A DNA stretch of 45,131 nt from Verrucomicrobiota bacterium (GTDB lineage Bacteria > Verrucomicrobiota > Lentisphaeria > JABSQK01 > JAJFLO01): contig JAJFLQ010000200.1 of assembly GCA_021772615.1 (NCBI GenBank), positions 1-45,131 on the forward strand. Reading direction: 5' to 3'. Under the pieces are notes generated by a model. That model worked only from the letters and a program-made list of their open reading frames with translations. It made no database searches and was not told the DNA's origin. Positions 25,704-34,767 of the stretch are shown here, piece after piece; the stretch's first letter is position 1; each line of letters begins with the position of its first letter. Made by a program: the position numbers and the translations under genes.

Positions 25704-26927
25704 CTACTCGGCGGAGGCGACGAGCGAGAGACAGACGAGGTCCCCGGCGGCGTTGCGCACGAACAATTTGCCATCGGCGACGGCGGGCGGCGTCCAGCAT
25801 TTGAACGGAATGATCTCTTTGCGAAATAGCTCCACGTACGTATCCGGCCGGGCTTCGGCAATGAACAGTACGCCATTCTCGCTTAGCAGAATCAGCTTGT
25901 CACCGACCATGATCAAACTGCCGTAGCCGGTGTCCGGATTCGACCAGCGCACATCGCCGGTAACGGCGTCGAGACACACCACGCTTGAACGGCGACCGGT
26001 ACTGCCGTCTACTCCGAACAAACTTCCTTCCCGATAGATGCTGTTGAGCAACTGATTGCTCATCGTATCCTTCTCCCACAGCAATGTCGGTCCATTGGCG
26101 TCGAGCTGATAAAGGGCACAATCCTTATCATTGCCGGCGGAGACGAACATCTTGTTGTCGAAAAACACTGGCGCTACCGGATGCACGTCGTACTTTGTGC
26201 TCCACGGCACACGCCACAATTCCTTGCCCGTCGCCGGATCGATCGCGATAAGGCGGTCGCCGACAAAAAACGCTGCGGCCACCTTGCTTTCGTGCGTGAA
26301 TAATGCTGGCGTTGCGTAACATTTATCGTCTTCTCCCGGTGTTGACTTCCACACAACAGCACCGGTATCCTTGTGGAACGCAGCACCGCCCGAACCCGCA
26401 TTGATCAGCACGATGTCACCGGTCACAACGGGTGATCCTGAGAGACCGAATTTAGGCGCCTGCACGCCGCCTTCGCGCAGGTCATGTGACCACACTACAC
26501 TGCCATTGTCCGCCGCGAGGCAGTATAGCTGCCCCTCCTTTCCCAGCGTGTAGACTTTCTTCTCGTGCCATGTCGGGGTGGTATTTGGCCCACCCTCATA
26601 CTGAAGAGGGATCAACTTGCAGGGATAGCTGTGACGCCAGACAACACTGCCGTCCGCCGCGCTGAGGCAGTAAACCGTATCCGTCTCATCGGCGTTGCCC
26701 ATGGTAAACAAGCGATCGCCAACAACGGCCACAGACGAAAATCCTGTTCCGACAGCAGCGGTCCACAGCGGCGCGATTTTCTGCGGATCAAGCACGCCGG
26801 ATTGTGCGATGGCGCCAGTCGAATTTGGTCCCATAAAGTGGGGCCAGTGTCCGACATTTTGAGCGTATACGTTACAAAAGCAAAGACCTGTCGCCAATAG
26901 CGAGACTGCCAGATTGCGAGCCAACAT
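25704..26927 (-). CDS. secreted PQQ/BamB-like beta-propeller protein
   Basis: 407 residues with a signal peptide (about 1-22, ending YAQ). The body is made of PQQ-type propeller blades: repeated (G/A)xVVWR/S, LYCLAADNGSVVW, LIAIDPATGKELWRV, VVCLDAVTGDVRW and DLVCLSL. The tryptophan-docking motif is clear in at least five blades. Such PVC proteins often act in periplasmic polysaccharide or redox contexts, or only as scaffolds; no catalytic partner domain is present, so dehydrogenase activity is not supported. A strong GGAGG lies 7 bases before the ATG. It stands alone, convergent with the HzsA-like gene and upstream of nothing on its strand until the noncoding 25.2-25.7 kb region. Confidence 0.9.
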   Translation of the reverse strand: MLARNLAVSLLATGLCFCNVYAQNVGHWPHFMGPNSTGAIAQSGVLDPQKIAPLWTAAVGTGFSSVAVVGDRLFTMGNADETDTVYCLSAADGSVVWRHSYPCKLIPLQYEGGPNTTPTWHEKKVYTLGKEGQLYCLAADNGSVVWSHDLREGGVQAPKFGLSGSPVVTGDIVLINAGSGGAAFHKDTGAVVWKSTPGEDDKCYATPALFTHESKVAAAFFVGDRLIAIDPATGKELWRVPWSTKYDVHPVAPVFFDNKMFVSAGNDKDCALYQLDANGPTLLWEKDTMSNQLLNSIYREGSLFGVDGSTGRRSSVVCLDAVTGDVRWSNPDTGYGSLIMVGDKLILLSENGVLFIAEARPDTYVELFRKEIIPFKCWTPPAVADGKLFVRNAAGDLVCLSLVASAE

Positions 26928-27023
26928 AGTGAATCCTCCAGTGGGTTAAAATTTTCGCGGATCCGGGGTTTTCCGTATTGAGTCAATCACGTTAATGGTA
27001 TTCGCGGAACGCAAAATGTCCAA

Positions 27024-28397
27024 TCACAACTCCGCATCGCCGGGTATGGCCTTGCCGTGCGGGTCGGTTGGCGGCGACTCGGTTTTTGCTGCCAACGCCT
27101 GCTGCATGCGAGTGCCGGTCACGTGCTCCAGACGTTCGGCGGAAAAATGAAGATGATCGACCTGCAGGTTGGAGTACTTGTGCAGATAGCTTTCCCAGAG
27201 ACGGTGGGTGCGTATCAAGGATCCCGCTTTCTTTGTACCGATATCGGTGAGGTGATACACATTGCCGTGACGTTGCACCTTGCCTTCCATACGCAATGCC
27301 GCCATGCCCATGGTGTAGAGCAGCCGCCCTGTACCGTTACATTCCCGGAGTAACCGCGAAACCGGTGGCAGCGATTCGTGACCTTCGGTTTCGTCAAGCC
27401 GATAGAGCAATGCCAATATATCCTCCCTGACAATGCGCAGTGCGAGTCGCGCCTGATTGACCCCCTTCATGACAATCCCATGTCGGGGCGCAAGGAACAC
27501 TGTGAAGAAAAATATCACGCCGGAAACGACCGCCATCATCCCCGCCGTGCTGGTGTCCGCGTATCCCCAAATACCCGGCACGGTAATGGCCGCCGCATGG
27601 CCGCCCGCAGCGGCCACCGCCGCAATGACGGCACTCACGATGATCATCGTCAGCAACCGGTCGGTAAGGAGGTGAGCCGACGCTGCCGGTACAATCAACA
27701 TCGCAATAACGAGAATACTTCCCACGCTTTCGAATGACGCTACGGTCGTGACCGCAACCAGCGTCATGAGCAGATAATGCATGACCTGCGCGTTGATGCC
27801 CATCGTTGTCGCGGTAGCAGGATCGAAGGCACTGATCCGAAGCTCCTTGAAGAACAGTGCAATAAATCCGACGTTTATTGCCAGCACGACCGTCAATGTA
27901 ACAACAGCTCGCGGCACCAGCCACGAGCCGACTTCAACGACTTCCAGCGGCACCAATTCTATGGCGCCATACAGCACGCAACCCGGGTCCAGGTCGACAG
28001 AATCCGCAGCGCGCACGATCAACACCAGTCCGATTGCGAAAAGTGTCGTAAAGACGACGCCCATCGACGCGCCCTCATCTACCTTGCCAAGGCTGTGGAT
28101 CGATTGCGTAAAAACCGCAGTCAGCACGCCGACGATCGCTGCACCGATGAACATCGTGACGCTATCGCGACTGCCGGTTACCAGAAATGCGATGGCAAGA
28201 CCTGGTAAAACGGCATGACTGATGGCATCGCCCATCATGCTCAACCGCCGCAGCACCATAAAATTGCCGAGCAAAGCGCAGGACACCGAGCTGAGAATGC
28301 CGGTCACGACTATCCATGTATCCAGTTCTGTCCAGATCTCGAACAGACCACCCAATGACAGCAAACCTGCCAGTGATTGTACTACAGACATCTCCAT
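27024..28397 (-). CDS. Mn/Zn ABC transporter permease fused to a DtxR-like domain (TroD-like position)
   Basis: 457 residues. Residues 1-309 are an ABC-3 family metal permease (LSMMGDAISHAVLPGLAIAF is the family signature) with about eight membrane helices. Residues 310-457 are an added cytoplasmic module that reads as a DtxR repressor core: a winged-helix part (VREDILALLYRL ... YHLTDIGTKKAG) and a metal/dimerisation part. DtxR-type ligand positions are kept: H398 and E402 (HRLWE), H417, E421, E424 and H425 (HFSAERLEH), with Glu where DtxR has Cys102, as in Mn-type MntR. It ends in DPHGKAIPG like DtxR. Typical permeases stop near residue 290. GGAG precedes the ATG. Last gene of the operon. 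Confidence 0.93.
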   Translation of the reverse strand: MEMSVVQSLAGLLSLGGLFEIWTELDTWIVVTGILSSVSCALLGNFMVLRRLSMMGDAISHAVLPGLAIAFLVTGSRDSVTMFIGAAIVGVLTAVFTQSIHSLGKVDEGASMGVVFTTLFAIGLVLIVRAADSVDLDPGCVLYGAIELVPLEVVEVGSWLVPRAVVTLTVVLAINVGFIALFFKELRISAFDPATATTMGINAQVMHYLLMTLVAVTTVASFESVGSILVIAMLIVPAASAHLLTDRLLTMIIVSAVIAAVAAAGGHAAAITVPGIWGYADTSTAGMMAVVSGVIFFFTVFLAPRHGIVMKGVNQARLALRIVREDILALLYRLDETEGHESLPPVSRLLRECNGTGRLLYTMGMAALRMEGKVQRHGNVYHLTDIGTKKAGSLIRTHRLWESYLHKYSNLQVDHLHFSAERLEHVTGTRMQQALAAKTESPPTDPHGKAIPGDAEL

Positions 28398-28534
28398 ACG
28401 TCTCCAAATTCAAATAGGAAATAACCGGTTCCGCCGGTGAGTCTTGAAAAGGCTCGGCCGTGTTCAGCGTTCGAATCAGGTTGGCAACCGTCCAGTGTAT
28501 TTGCGCAAGCTGTATCGAACACGGTCCCCTTCCC

Positions 28535-29980
28535 TTACAATGCGTGCGGGCTCGACGGCATCGCAAGGTGCGGCGTTCGTGATTGCAACACACGCTCCAG
28601 TTTTTCGACCATCACCGTTCCCAGAATATGCTCGATCTGGTCCGCATCGCGATCGACCTTTCCAGGTGCTACATCCGCGTGAGTGATGAGATACAATTCC
28701 CACAGCCGATGATTTCTTACGATCCGGCGCGCTTCCGCCATGCCCCGCTCGGTTAGTCGAAAATGATCGGCACCGGTCAGGGTAATAACTTCGTCAGCGA
28801 ACGCCCGTGCGAGAACGCGGCGCAACCGGAATGCCGACCAGGACCGATGGCCCAGCAGCTCATCGATCGCCATGCCGTGCGTGATCGTGCGGTCGTGTGT
28901 CGGTGCTTCCGTCGGTGTGTTCGTTTCATGCCACTCATACAACGCCCGCAGCAAGTGCTGCCGTCCCACGGTTCGACTCAAGGCGAGATTGCGGCAACAC
29001 CGCAGCAACAGCCCGCGCGCCGTTCCAAACACCATACTCGCGGCGAAAAAGCCGGCAGCGACAAGCACAATTATTGCACCGGCGGGCAGCCGCGGTGTAA
29101 GCGCGCTGAGCGCGGAACCTATCAAACCGCTTGCAGCACCAATAACGCCGGACAACACAAGAATTTTCAGCAAGTCGTCGGACCAGAATCGGGCAGCGGC
29201 CGGTGGTATAATTAACAGGGCGATTATCAGTATCAGGCCTACGGCCTGCAGGCCGGTGACGGTTACAACAACCACCATGATCATCATTACGATATCCAAT
29301 GCCAGCACCGGCCACCCCTGCGCCGCCGAAAAATTCTGATCGAAACAAAGCAGCGCGAACTCCTTGTACAGCAATGCACAAATTACGACCACAGCGGTTG
29401 CCACGATCGCGATGAGCTTGGCGTCCGCCGCCAACATCGATGCCGTTTTGCCGTAGATAAACGATTCCAACCCGGCCGCATGGCCGGTGTTCATCTTCTG
29501 GATCACCCCCAGTAACGCCGCGCCGAGACCGAAAAAGACGCCAAGAACCACACCCAGCGCGGCGTCTTCCTTGATACGGGTATACTTGCGAATGAACAAA
29601 ATGCACAGCATACCGACAAGACCGCTCAGGAACCCGCCGAGGAGCAGTATCGGCAGCGACTTCCCGTTGCCGCCGGTTGCCGTCATCGCGATAAATGCCA
29701 GACCTATCCCAGGCAATGTGGCGTGGCTGATCGCGTCGCCCATCAGGGACCGCTTCCGCAACAGCATAAACGTGCCCACGATACCGGCAGCTAGTCCGAG
29801 TACCATCGTGCCGATCACAACGACACGGGTGTTGTAGTCACGCAACGTGACAAGCCGGATAATTTCCTCCATCGACGGCAGCGCAATGGATGTATCGGTG
29901 ATGGAGCCGTGGTGTCCGACGCCGCCAAAAACCAATGGCGTCGTCAAGGCGACGAGCGAGTATGCGACTACACGTTTCAT
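28535..29980 (-). CDS. Mn/Zn ABC transporter permease fused to a DtxR-like domain (TroC-like position)
   Basis: 481 residues. ABC-3 family permease core (RSLMGDAISHATLPGIGLAF, helices to about residue 325), then a ~150-residue cytoplasmic extension like that of the next gene: a winged-helix-like part (LLGHRSWSAFRLRRVLARA ... FRLTERGMAEA) and HRLWELYL followed by DRDADQIEHILG. Compared with DtxR, the His79/Glu83 pair and Glu105/His106 are kept, His98 and Cys102 are Asp. A ~35-residue insertion (EAPTHDRT...) lies inside the helix-turn-helix part. ATG at 29980 has GGAGAA six bases upstream; the TTG at 29986 is less likely. It follows the ATPase gene by 33 bases and precedes the second permease by 137 bases. 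Confidence 0.92.
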   Translation of the reverse strand: MKRVVAYSLVALTTPLVFGGVGHHGSITDTSIALPSMEEIIRLVTLRDYNTRVVVIGTMVLGLAAGIVGTFMLLRKRSLMGDAISHATLPGIGLAFIAMTATGGNGKSLPILLLGGFLSGLVGMLCILFIRKYTRIKEDAALGVVLGVFFGLGAALLGVIQKMNTGHAAGLESFIYGKTASMLAADAKLIAIVATAVVVICALLYKEFALLCFDQNFSAAQGWPVLALDIVMMIMVVVVTVTGLQAVGLILIIALLIIPPAAARFWSDDLLKILVLSGVIGAASGLIGSALSALTPRLPAGAIIVLVAAGFFAASMVFGTARGLLLRCCRNLALSRTVGRQHLLRALYEWHETNTPTEAPTHDRTITHGMAIDELLGHRSWSAFRLRRVLARAFADEVITLTGADHFRLTERGMAEARRIVRNHRLWELYLITHADVAPGKVDRDADQIEHILGTVMVEKLERVLQSRTPHLAMPSSPHAL

Positions 29981-30013
29981 GGACAATTCTCCGAATGCAT
30001 GCCAACAAATCGA

Positions 30014-30922
30014 CTACAGCCGACTGTCGTCGCGTCGCGCAATAGCCTGCACAGCCTCGTCGAGTAATGTGAGCCGGCCGCCGTAGGTACGGTGCAGATT
30101 CTCCTCCGTAAAGACATCACGGGTAGCACCGGCCGCGACAACGCGCATGTTCAGCAGGATCAGATTGTCGAAGTAATCCCGTACAGTCTGCAAATCGTGA
30201 TGGATAACCACAACCGTCTTTCCGTTTTCCCGAAACTCCTGCAGCAACTTGATAATCGCCTTTTCGGTCGCGGCGTCGACTCCTGCGAAGGGCTCGTCCA
30301 TAAAATAGATATCTGCATCCTGCACCAGTGCACGGGCCAGGAAGACACGCTGTTGTTGGCCGCCCGACAGCTGGCTGATCTGGCGTCGTGCGTAGTCGGC
30401 CATGCCGACCCGGTCCATGGCGGCCAATGCCGCCTGCCTGTGCTTCCGCGTTACCGGCCGGCACCAACCGATGACGCCGTAACGCCCCATGGTGACAACG
30501 TCGAGCGCGTTCACGGGAAAATCCCAATCGACCGTCTCGCGCTGGGGAACGTATCCTACCAGACGACGCTGCCGACGATAGCGCTTGCCATAGATCAAAA
30601 TGCGGCCCGAGGCCTTGGGGACCAGATCGAGGATCGCCTTGAGTAACGTACTCTTGCCGGCGCCGTTCGGACCGATTATTCCGATGATCCGACCTTTCTC
30701 GATGTCGCAATCCACGTCCCATAGGACCGGCTTGCGATGATACGCGACGGTGAGATCGCGCACTACCACCGGCATCTGCTCGTAGGCGTTCGGCGGCGCC
30801 AGTGCCGGCACCTCCGACATCTCGGCGCCGGCAAGCAACGCGTCCGACAACGCGTCGACCGCGAACTCCGGCGGGTCGGCAACATGAACGCCCGGATCCG
30901 TTGCTTCGTGTGATTCCATCAT
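30014..30922 (-). CDS. troB: Mn/Zn ABC transporter ATP-binding protein (TroB/ZnuC-like)
   Basis: 302 residues. Walker A GPNGAGKSTLLKA, Q-loop VGYVPQRETVDWDFP (the QR..DWDFP string is typical of Mn/Zn importers), signature LSGGQQQRVFLARAL, Walker B IYFMDEPFAGVD and switch IHHD are present. An acidic, Ala/Pro-rich extension of about 50 residues precedes the domain; it has no recognised fold. The start chosen is the ATG at 30922, one base after the binding-protein stop, because AGAGGAAG lies just upstream inside the end of that gene. It energises uptake through the two permeases downstream. Confidence 0.93.
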   Translation of the reverse strand: MMESHEATDPGVHVADPPEFAVDALSDALLAGAEMSEVPALAPPNAYEQMPVVVRDLTVAYHRKPVLWDVDCDIEKGRIIGIIGPNGAGKSTLLKAILDLVPKASGRILIYGKRYRRQRRLVGYVPQRETVDWDFPVNALDVVTMGRYGVIGWCRPVTRKHRQAALAAMDRVGMADYARRQISQLSGGQQQRVFLARALVQDADIYFMDEPFAGVDAATEKAIIKLLQEFRENGKTVVVIHHDLQTVRDYFDNLILLNMRVVAAGATRDVFTEENLHRTYGGRLTLLDEAVQAIARRDDSRL

Positions 30923-30923
30923 C

Positions 30924-31901
30924 TTACTTCCTCTGGACATGCGACAACTTCCCCTGCAGCCCGCCAACAGGCGCCGTGCCTCCAAGCGCGATCGCGATTA
31001 CCGTGGCATTGTGATCCAGCATGCCCATGTACGTGCCCTCATAGGTGCCCGCTGCCCCCATTGCATCGGAATAAAGCTCCCCGCCAATCACCACCTCGTG
31101 TCCGCGCTGCGCCGCGCCTTCGATAAGGGCTCGTACATTCTTGTCGGCCACGCTCGACTCGACAAATACAGCTCGGATATTGCGCTTCACGATATCGTCG
31201 ACCAAACCATTTATGTCCTTCAAGCCGGCTTCGGATTCCGTTGAAATGCCCTGGATACCCTTGACCTCAAGCCCGTATGCACGGCCGAAGTAGTTGAACG
31301 CATCGTGCGCCGTTACGAGCACCCTGCCCGACTCCGGTATGGAGCCCGTTACCTTCTTGATATAGGCGTCGAGCGTCGCCAATTCCGCCTTGTACCGCAC
31401 CGCGTTTTTCGTATATTCCGCGGCGTTTGCCTTGTCGTAGCTGCCGAGCGCGGTCGCCACCGCATCGACGGCACGTGTCCATCCGCTCACATCCATCCAA
31501 ACGTGCGGGTCGTAATGACCCTGCATGTCTTCGGGTTCGAGCAAATACGATTCATCGATCAATTCGGTAACGGCAAAGACTGGCTTGCCGCGTGTGGCTA
31601 CCTTGATAAGGACGTCGGCCATCTTTCCCTCCAGCATCAGCCCGGCATAAAAGACGACATCCGCCTTTATCAACGCGGCGACATCACCACGCGTGGGCTT
31701 GTAGAGATGCGGATCGACGCCTTCTCCGATAACGTTTGTGACTGATGCCCTCTCGCCGGCCACCTGCCGCACGATATCGCCGACCATGCCGACCGTCGTC
31801 ACAACGTTGTACGGCTTGGCCTGTACCCATGTCGTCATGGTGATCGCACACCACAACATGCCCAACCGCCGCAACACGCTACTGATATGTATTGTCCTCA
31901 T
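30924..31901 (-). CDS. troA: Mn/Zn ABC transporter substrate-binding protein, TroA-like
   Basis: 325 residues of the cluster A-I (TroA/ZnuA/PsaA) binding proteins, with a signal peptide ending near WVQA. Metal ligands are readable: H65 (DPHLYKP), H133 (DPHVW), H199 (TAHDAFNYF) and D279 (GELYSD). This His-His-His-Asp set is that of Treponema TroA, which binds Zn and Mn; PsaA/MntC have Glu in place of the third His. There is no His-rich loop as in many ZnuA. No lipobox is evident, so it is probably free in the periplasm. A consensus AAGGAGG lies 8 bases before the ATG. First gene of the importer operon. Confidence 0.93.
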   Translation of the reverse strand: MRTIHISSVLRRLGMLWCAITMTTWVQAKPYNVVTTVGMVGDIVRQVAGERASVTNVIGEGVDPHLYKPTRGDVAALIKADVVFYAGLMLEGKMADVLIKVATRGKPVFAVTELIDESYLLEPEDMQGHYDPHVWMDVSGWTRAVDAVATALGSYDKANAAEYTKNAVRYKAELATLDAYIKKVTGSIPESGRVLVTAHDAFNYFGRAYGLEVKGIQGISTESEAGLKDINGLVDDIVKRNIRAVFVESSVADKNVRALIEGAAQRGHEVVIGGELYSDAMGAAGTYEGTYMGMLDHNATVIAIALGGTAPVGGLQGKLSHVQRK

Positions 31902-31908
31902 CGTATTG

Positions 31909-31915
31909 CCTCCTT
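31909..31915 (-). promoter_or_regulatory. consensus ribosome-binding site AAGGAGG of the troA-like gene
   Basis: Perfect AAGGAGG, 7 bases upstream of the ATG at 31901. It is the strongest ribosome site in the window, which fits high expression of a periplasmic binding protein compared with the weaker sites of the rest of the operon. Confidence 0.7.
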
Positions 31916-32079
31916 TTCGTCGTTCACGGATATACGTATGTTGAAAACGCTTGTGCCGGAAACACGTATTGTGTCGTCGCTGCGCGCCGTTCCACTACGA
32001 GTCAGGCCCGCGCACTTCGAAGCGCCTCTGGCCCTATCATCAACTACTAGAAGTCGATAATTAGACAATGCAAATATTT

Positions 32080-32099
32080 TATTTTGATTTATCAAAATA
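32080..32099. promoter_or_regulatory. 20-bp palindrome, candidate operator for the DtxR/MntR regulator
   Basis: TATTTTGAT-TT-ATCAAAATA: nine perfectly paired bases on each side of a 2-base centre. It lies 178 bases upstream of the Mn/Zn importer operon and 47 bases upstream of the regulator's ATG, in an AT-rich part (about 32060-32100) of an otherwise GC-richer sequence. A TAGACA at 32062-32067 could be a -35 element of the regulator gene with its -10 inside the palindrome. Size and symmetry suit a dimeric DtxR/MntR protein. The sequence is not the classical DtxR or MntR box, so the assignment is by position and symmetry. Confidence 0.65.
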
Positions 32100-32146
32100 G
32101 CAGTTGCGGCGGTAGCATTTTATCGTTTTGGGGGCATATTATCAGA

Positions 32147-32803
32147 ATGGCAAGCATAACCGTGGAAAACTACCTCAAGCGGCTGCTTATCGAGCAGCAG
32201 CGCAACAACGATACGATCGTGACCATGGGGCGACTGGCAGAGATCATGGGCGTATCGCCGGGTACCGCAACATCGATGGTGAAGGTCCTCGCGAAATCCG
32301 GCCTGGTGTCGTACCAGCAACGCACCGGCAGCCGGTTGACCGCGAAAGGACGGCAACTCGCGATGCGCGTGCTCCGTCGCCATCGCCTGGTTGAATTGTT
32401 TCTTGTACGCGTGTTGGGTTTCGATTGGTCTGAAATTCACGAAGAAGCGGAGTCACTTGAACATGCGATTTCGGACAAACTGCTCGAACGCATCGACGAA
32501 TTTCTTGATTTCCCCACTGTAGATCCACACGGTGATCCGATACCTACCGCCGATGGTGAGATCGCCCAGCTTAACCTTACGAAACTATCGAAGTGCATAG
32601 GCGGACAGAACGCGACGATATCGCGCGTGCTGAACCAGGACACCGAGTTTCTGAAGATGGCAGACCGCTATCAACTTGTTCCTGGAAAGAAACTGCAGGT
32701 TGTCGGTTGCGACCTGCTTGCAGACGCCATCACCCTCCTGCCGGAAAACGCGGACGAGGTCACAATCGGGCTTAGTGCGGCGTCAAAAATTCTGGTTGTA
32801 TGA
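32147..32803 (+). CDS. mntR: DtxR/MntR-family metal-dependent transcriptional regulator
   Basis: 218 residues. N-terminal winged helix-turn-helix (LAEIMGVSPGTATSMVKVLAKSGLV), metal/dimerisation domain, and a C-terminal FeoA/SH3-like domain (about 150-218). Using the alignment with DtxR, H79, E83, H98, E102, E105 and H106 are present; Glu at position 102 instead of Cys is the manganese-type residue of MntR. The N-terminal ligand (Asp8 in MntR, Met10 in DtxR) seems to be Asn8, so the primary site is not fully canonical. Divergent from the Tro-like importer and next to a palindrome, so it likely represses it with bound Mn. The first 21 codons of the longer frame from 32084 overlap the palindrome and are left out. 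The stop overlaps menD as ATGA. Confidence 0.92.
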   Translation: MASITVENYLKRLLIEQQRNNDTIVTMGRLAEIMGVSPGTATSMVKVLAKSGLVSYQQRTGSRLTAKGRQLAMRVLRRHRLVELFLVRVLGFDWSEIHEEAESLEHAISDKLLERIDEFLDFPTVDPHGDPIPTADGEIAQLNLTKLSKCIGGQNATISRVLNQDTEFLKMADRYQLVPGKKLQVVGCDLLADAITLLPENADEVTIGLSAASKILVV

Positions 32804-34581
32804 CCGAGGACACGGCATTTCTCAACAGTCTGTGGTCTGCCCTGTTCATTGAGGAACTCTTCCGCTGCGGCGTACGAGTGTGCTGTATGTCGCCGGGGTC
32901 ACGATGCGGCCCCCTGACTGCTGCGGCGGCATCCCATCCGAACATGATGTGTGTGACGCATTTCGACGAACGGGGCGCCGCCTTCTACGCCTTGGGCCGC
33001 GCACGTGCTGCGCAACGGCCGGTCGCCCTCATCTGCACGTCCGGGACCGCCACAGCAAACTACCTTCCTGCGGTAATCGAGGCATCGCTCGACGGCGTGC
33101 CGCTTGTCGTGGTTACCGCAGACCGGCCGCCCGAACGCCATGATACTGGCGCAAACCAGTGTATAGATCAGGTCAAGATGTTCGCGACCTTCGTTCGCTG
33201 GCAGGTTCACATGCCGTGTCCGACCGACCAGATCCGTCCGGAGTTCGTTCTGTCCACGGTTGATCAGGCGATATACAGAACCCGTCGCGCACCACGCGGG
33301 CCGGTCCATATAAACTGCATGTTCCGCAAACCGTTATTGCCGGAGTCAGAAACGGCCGATATCAGCGATATTTTGAAACAGTCCGGAAACAAGGCAATTC
33401 AACATCTCCAGCACTGGACAAAAGCCCGGAAGCCGTATACGACATATACGAACTCGGAACCGCGGGTTGCCGCATTGGACCTCGAGGCTATTGCCGCTCG
33501 AATCCGGTCCGCAGAGCGCGGCTTGCTCGTGGTGGGCCGACTGCAACGAGAGGAAGATGTCAATGCCGTAAGATACCTGATACCCGTCTTGGGCTGGCCG
33601 GTGTATGCGGATATCACCTCAGGCTGCCGCCTCGGCGTCACGGCGCCACAGCTCATGCCCTTCTACGATCACCTCCTTCACGCCAGACCGGAATGCGCGC
33701 TGCCGGCTTCGATTACCGTGCTTCACATCGGCGGGCGCATGGTCACGGAAAACCTCTACGACGCACTGCAGGCGCAACCCGACAGTACGTATATCGTGGT
33801 AAACAGCGAGCCGGGACGGCTCGACCCCGCGCACCAGGTCACCATGAAGGTAGATGCCGATATCGTTGCATTTTGCGGCGGCCTCGCGGACACGATGGCA
33901 GATGCACCGGCGGCGGAATGCTGCAGCCGACTCGTTCCGATTATGACGGCCATCGCCAATGCCATTGAGACCGGCCTCCCGTCACGCGGACCGTTGACGG
34001 AGCCGGTTGTTGCCCGCTGCGTGTCACGTCAGATACCAGTAGATGCAGCGTTGTTTGTCGGCAACAGCATGCCGGTGCGGGACCTTAATCACTATGCCTG
34101 CAGCAACGGCAACCCGACTACCGTCGCTGCGAATCGCGGCGCAAGCGGTATCGACGGATCCATTGCCACGGCGGCCGGGCTGGCGTGTGAAACAAAGGGA
34201 CCGACCACCGCCATCGTCGGCGATCTTGCCTTGTTGCATGACCTCAATTCGCTACAGCTCGCGGCTGCAGCCGGACTTGTCATCATCGTAATTAACAATA
34301 ACGGCGGCGGGATCTTCTCCTTTCTACCGGAGCAGCGTCACACGCGACTGTTCGAAGCCTGTTTCGGGACGCCGCATGGTCTGACCTTTGACAAAGCAGC
34401 TGCAATGTTTGACCTGGACTATCACCATCCGGGCGACGTGTCGGCATTTTCTTCCGCCTACACCAAGGCGTTGACATCCGATCGCGGCAGCATCATCGAG
34501 ATCACCACCGATCGAGCAGAAAACCTCGCCCTCCACCTGAGCCTGAACGCACGAATACTGGCGTCAATTCCTCCTGCTTGA
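32800..34581 (+). CDS. menD: 2-succinyl-5-enolpyruvyl-6-hydroxy-3-cyclohexene-1-carboxylate synthase
   Basis: 593 residues, normal for MenD, the thiamine-diphosphate enzyme that joins isochorismate and 2-oxoglutarate in menaquinone synthesis. Signatures: MSPGSRCGPLT, HFDERGAAFYALG (catalytic Glu), ICTSGTATANYLPAVIEA, TADRPPE, and the cofactor loop GDLALLHDLNSLQL ... INNNGGGIFSFLP. The ATG overlaps the regulator stop by four bases, so the two proteins are translated together. No other men gene is in the window. This says that the organism makes menaquinone, if the remaining genes lie elsewhere. Confidence 0.95.
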   Translation: MTEDTAFLNSLWSALFIEELFRCGVRVCCMSPGSRCGPLTAAAASHPNMMCVTHFDERGAAFYALGRARAAQRPVALICTSGTATANYLPAVIEASLDGVPLVVVTADRPPERHDTGANQCIDQVKMFATFVRWQVHMPCPTDQIRPEFVLSTVDQAIYRTRRAPRGPVHINCMFRKPLLPESETADISDILKQSGNKAIQHLQHWTKARKPYTTYTNSEPRVAALDLEAIAARIRSAERGLLVVGRLQREEDVNAVRYLIPVLGWPVYADITSGCRLGVTAPQLMPFYDHLLHARPECALPASITVLHIGGRMVTENLYDALQAQPDSTYIVVNSEPGRLDPAHQVTMKVDADIVAFCGGLADTMADAPAAECCSRLVPIMTAIANAIETGLPSRGPLTEPVVARCVSRQIPVDAALFVGNSMPVRDLNHYACSNGNPTTVAANRGASGIDGSIATAAGLACETKGPTTAIVGDLALLHDLNSLQLAAAAGLVIIVINNNGGGIFSFLPEQRHTRLFEACFGTPHGLTFDKAAAMFDLDYHHPGDVSAFSSAYTKALTSDRGSIIEITTDRAENLALHLSLNARILASIPPA

Positions 34582-34767
34582 ACACGTGGTGGAATGAATC
34601 ATGCGTGCATGGCCTTTTAGAGGCACAATACAAGGCAACATTCAGCGATCCGAAGTTCAGGCTGTGTCGTAGAAGCGGAAACACGTCGGGCAGCGGTCAC
34701 CCGTTGATGACACATCCAACCAAGATTGCCATTACACTAATTTTACTTACCGATCAGGTAACACAGT

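Noticed and set aside
30924..31901. Assignment as manganese-only PsaA/MntC
   Set aside because: The third ligand position is His199 (TAHDAF), as in TroA, instead of the Glu of PsaA. Mn versus Zn therefore stays open.
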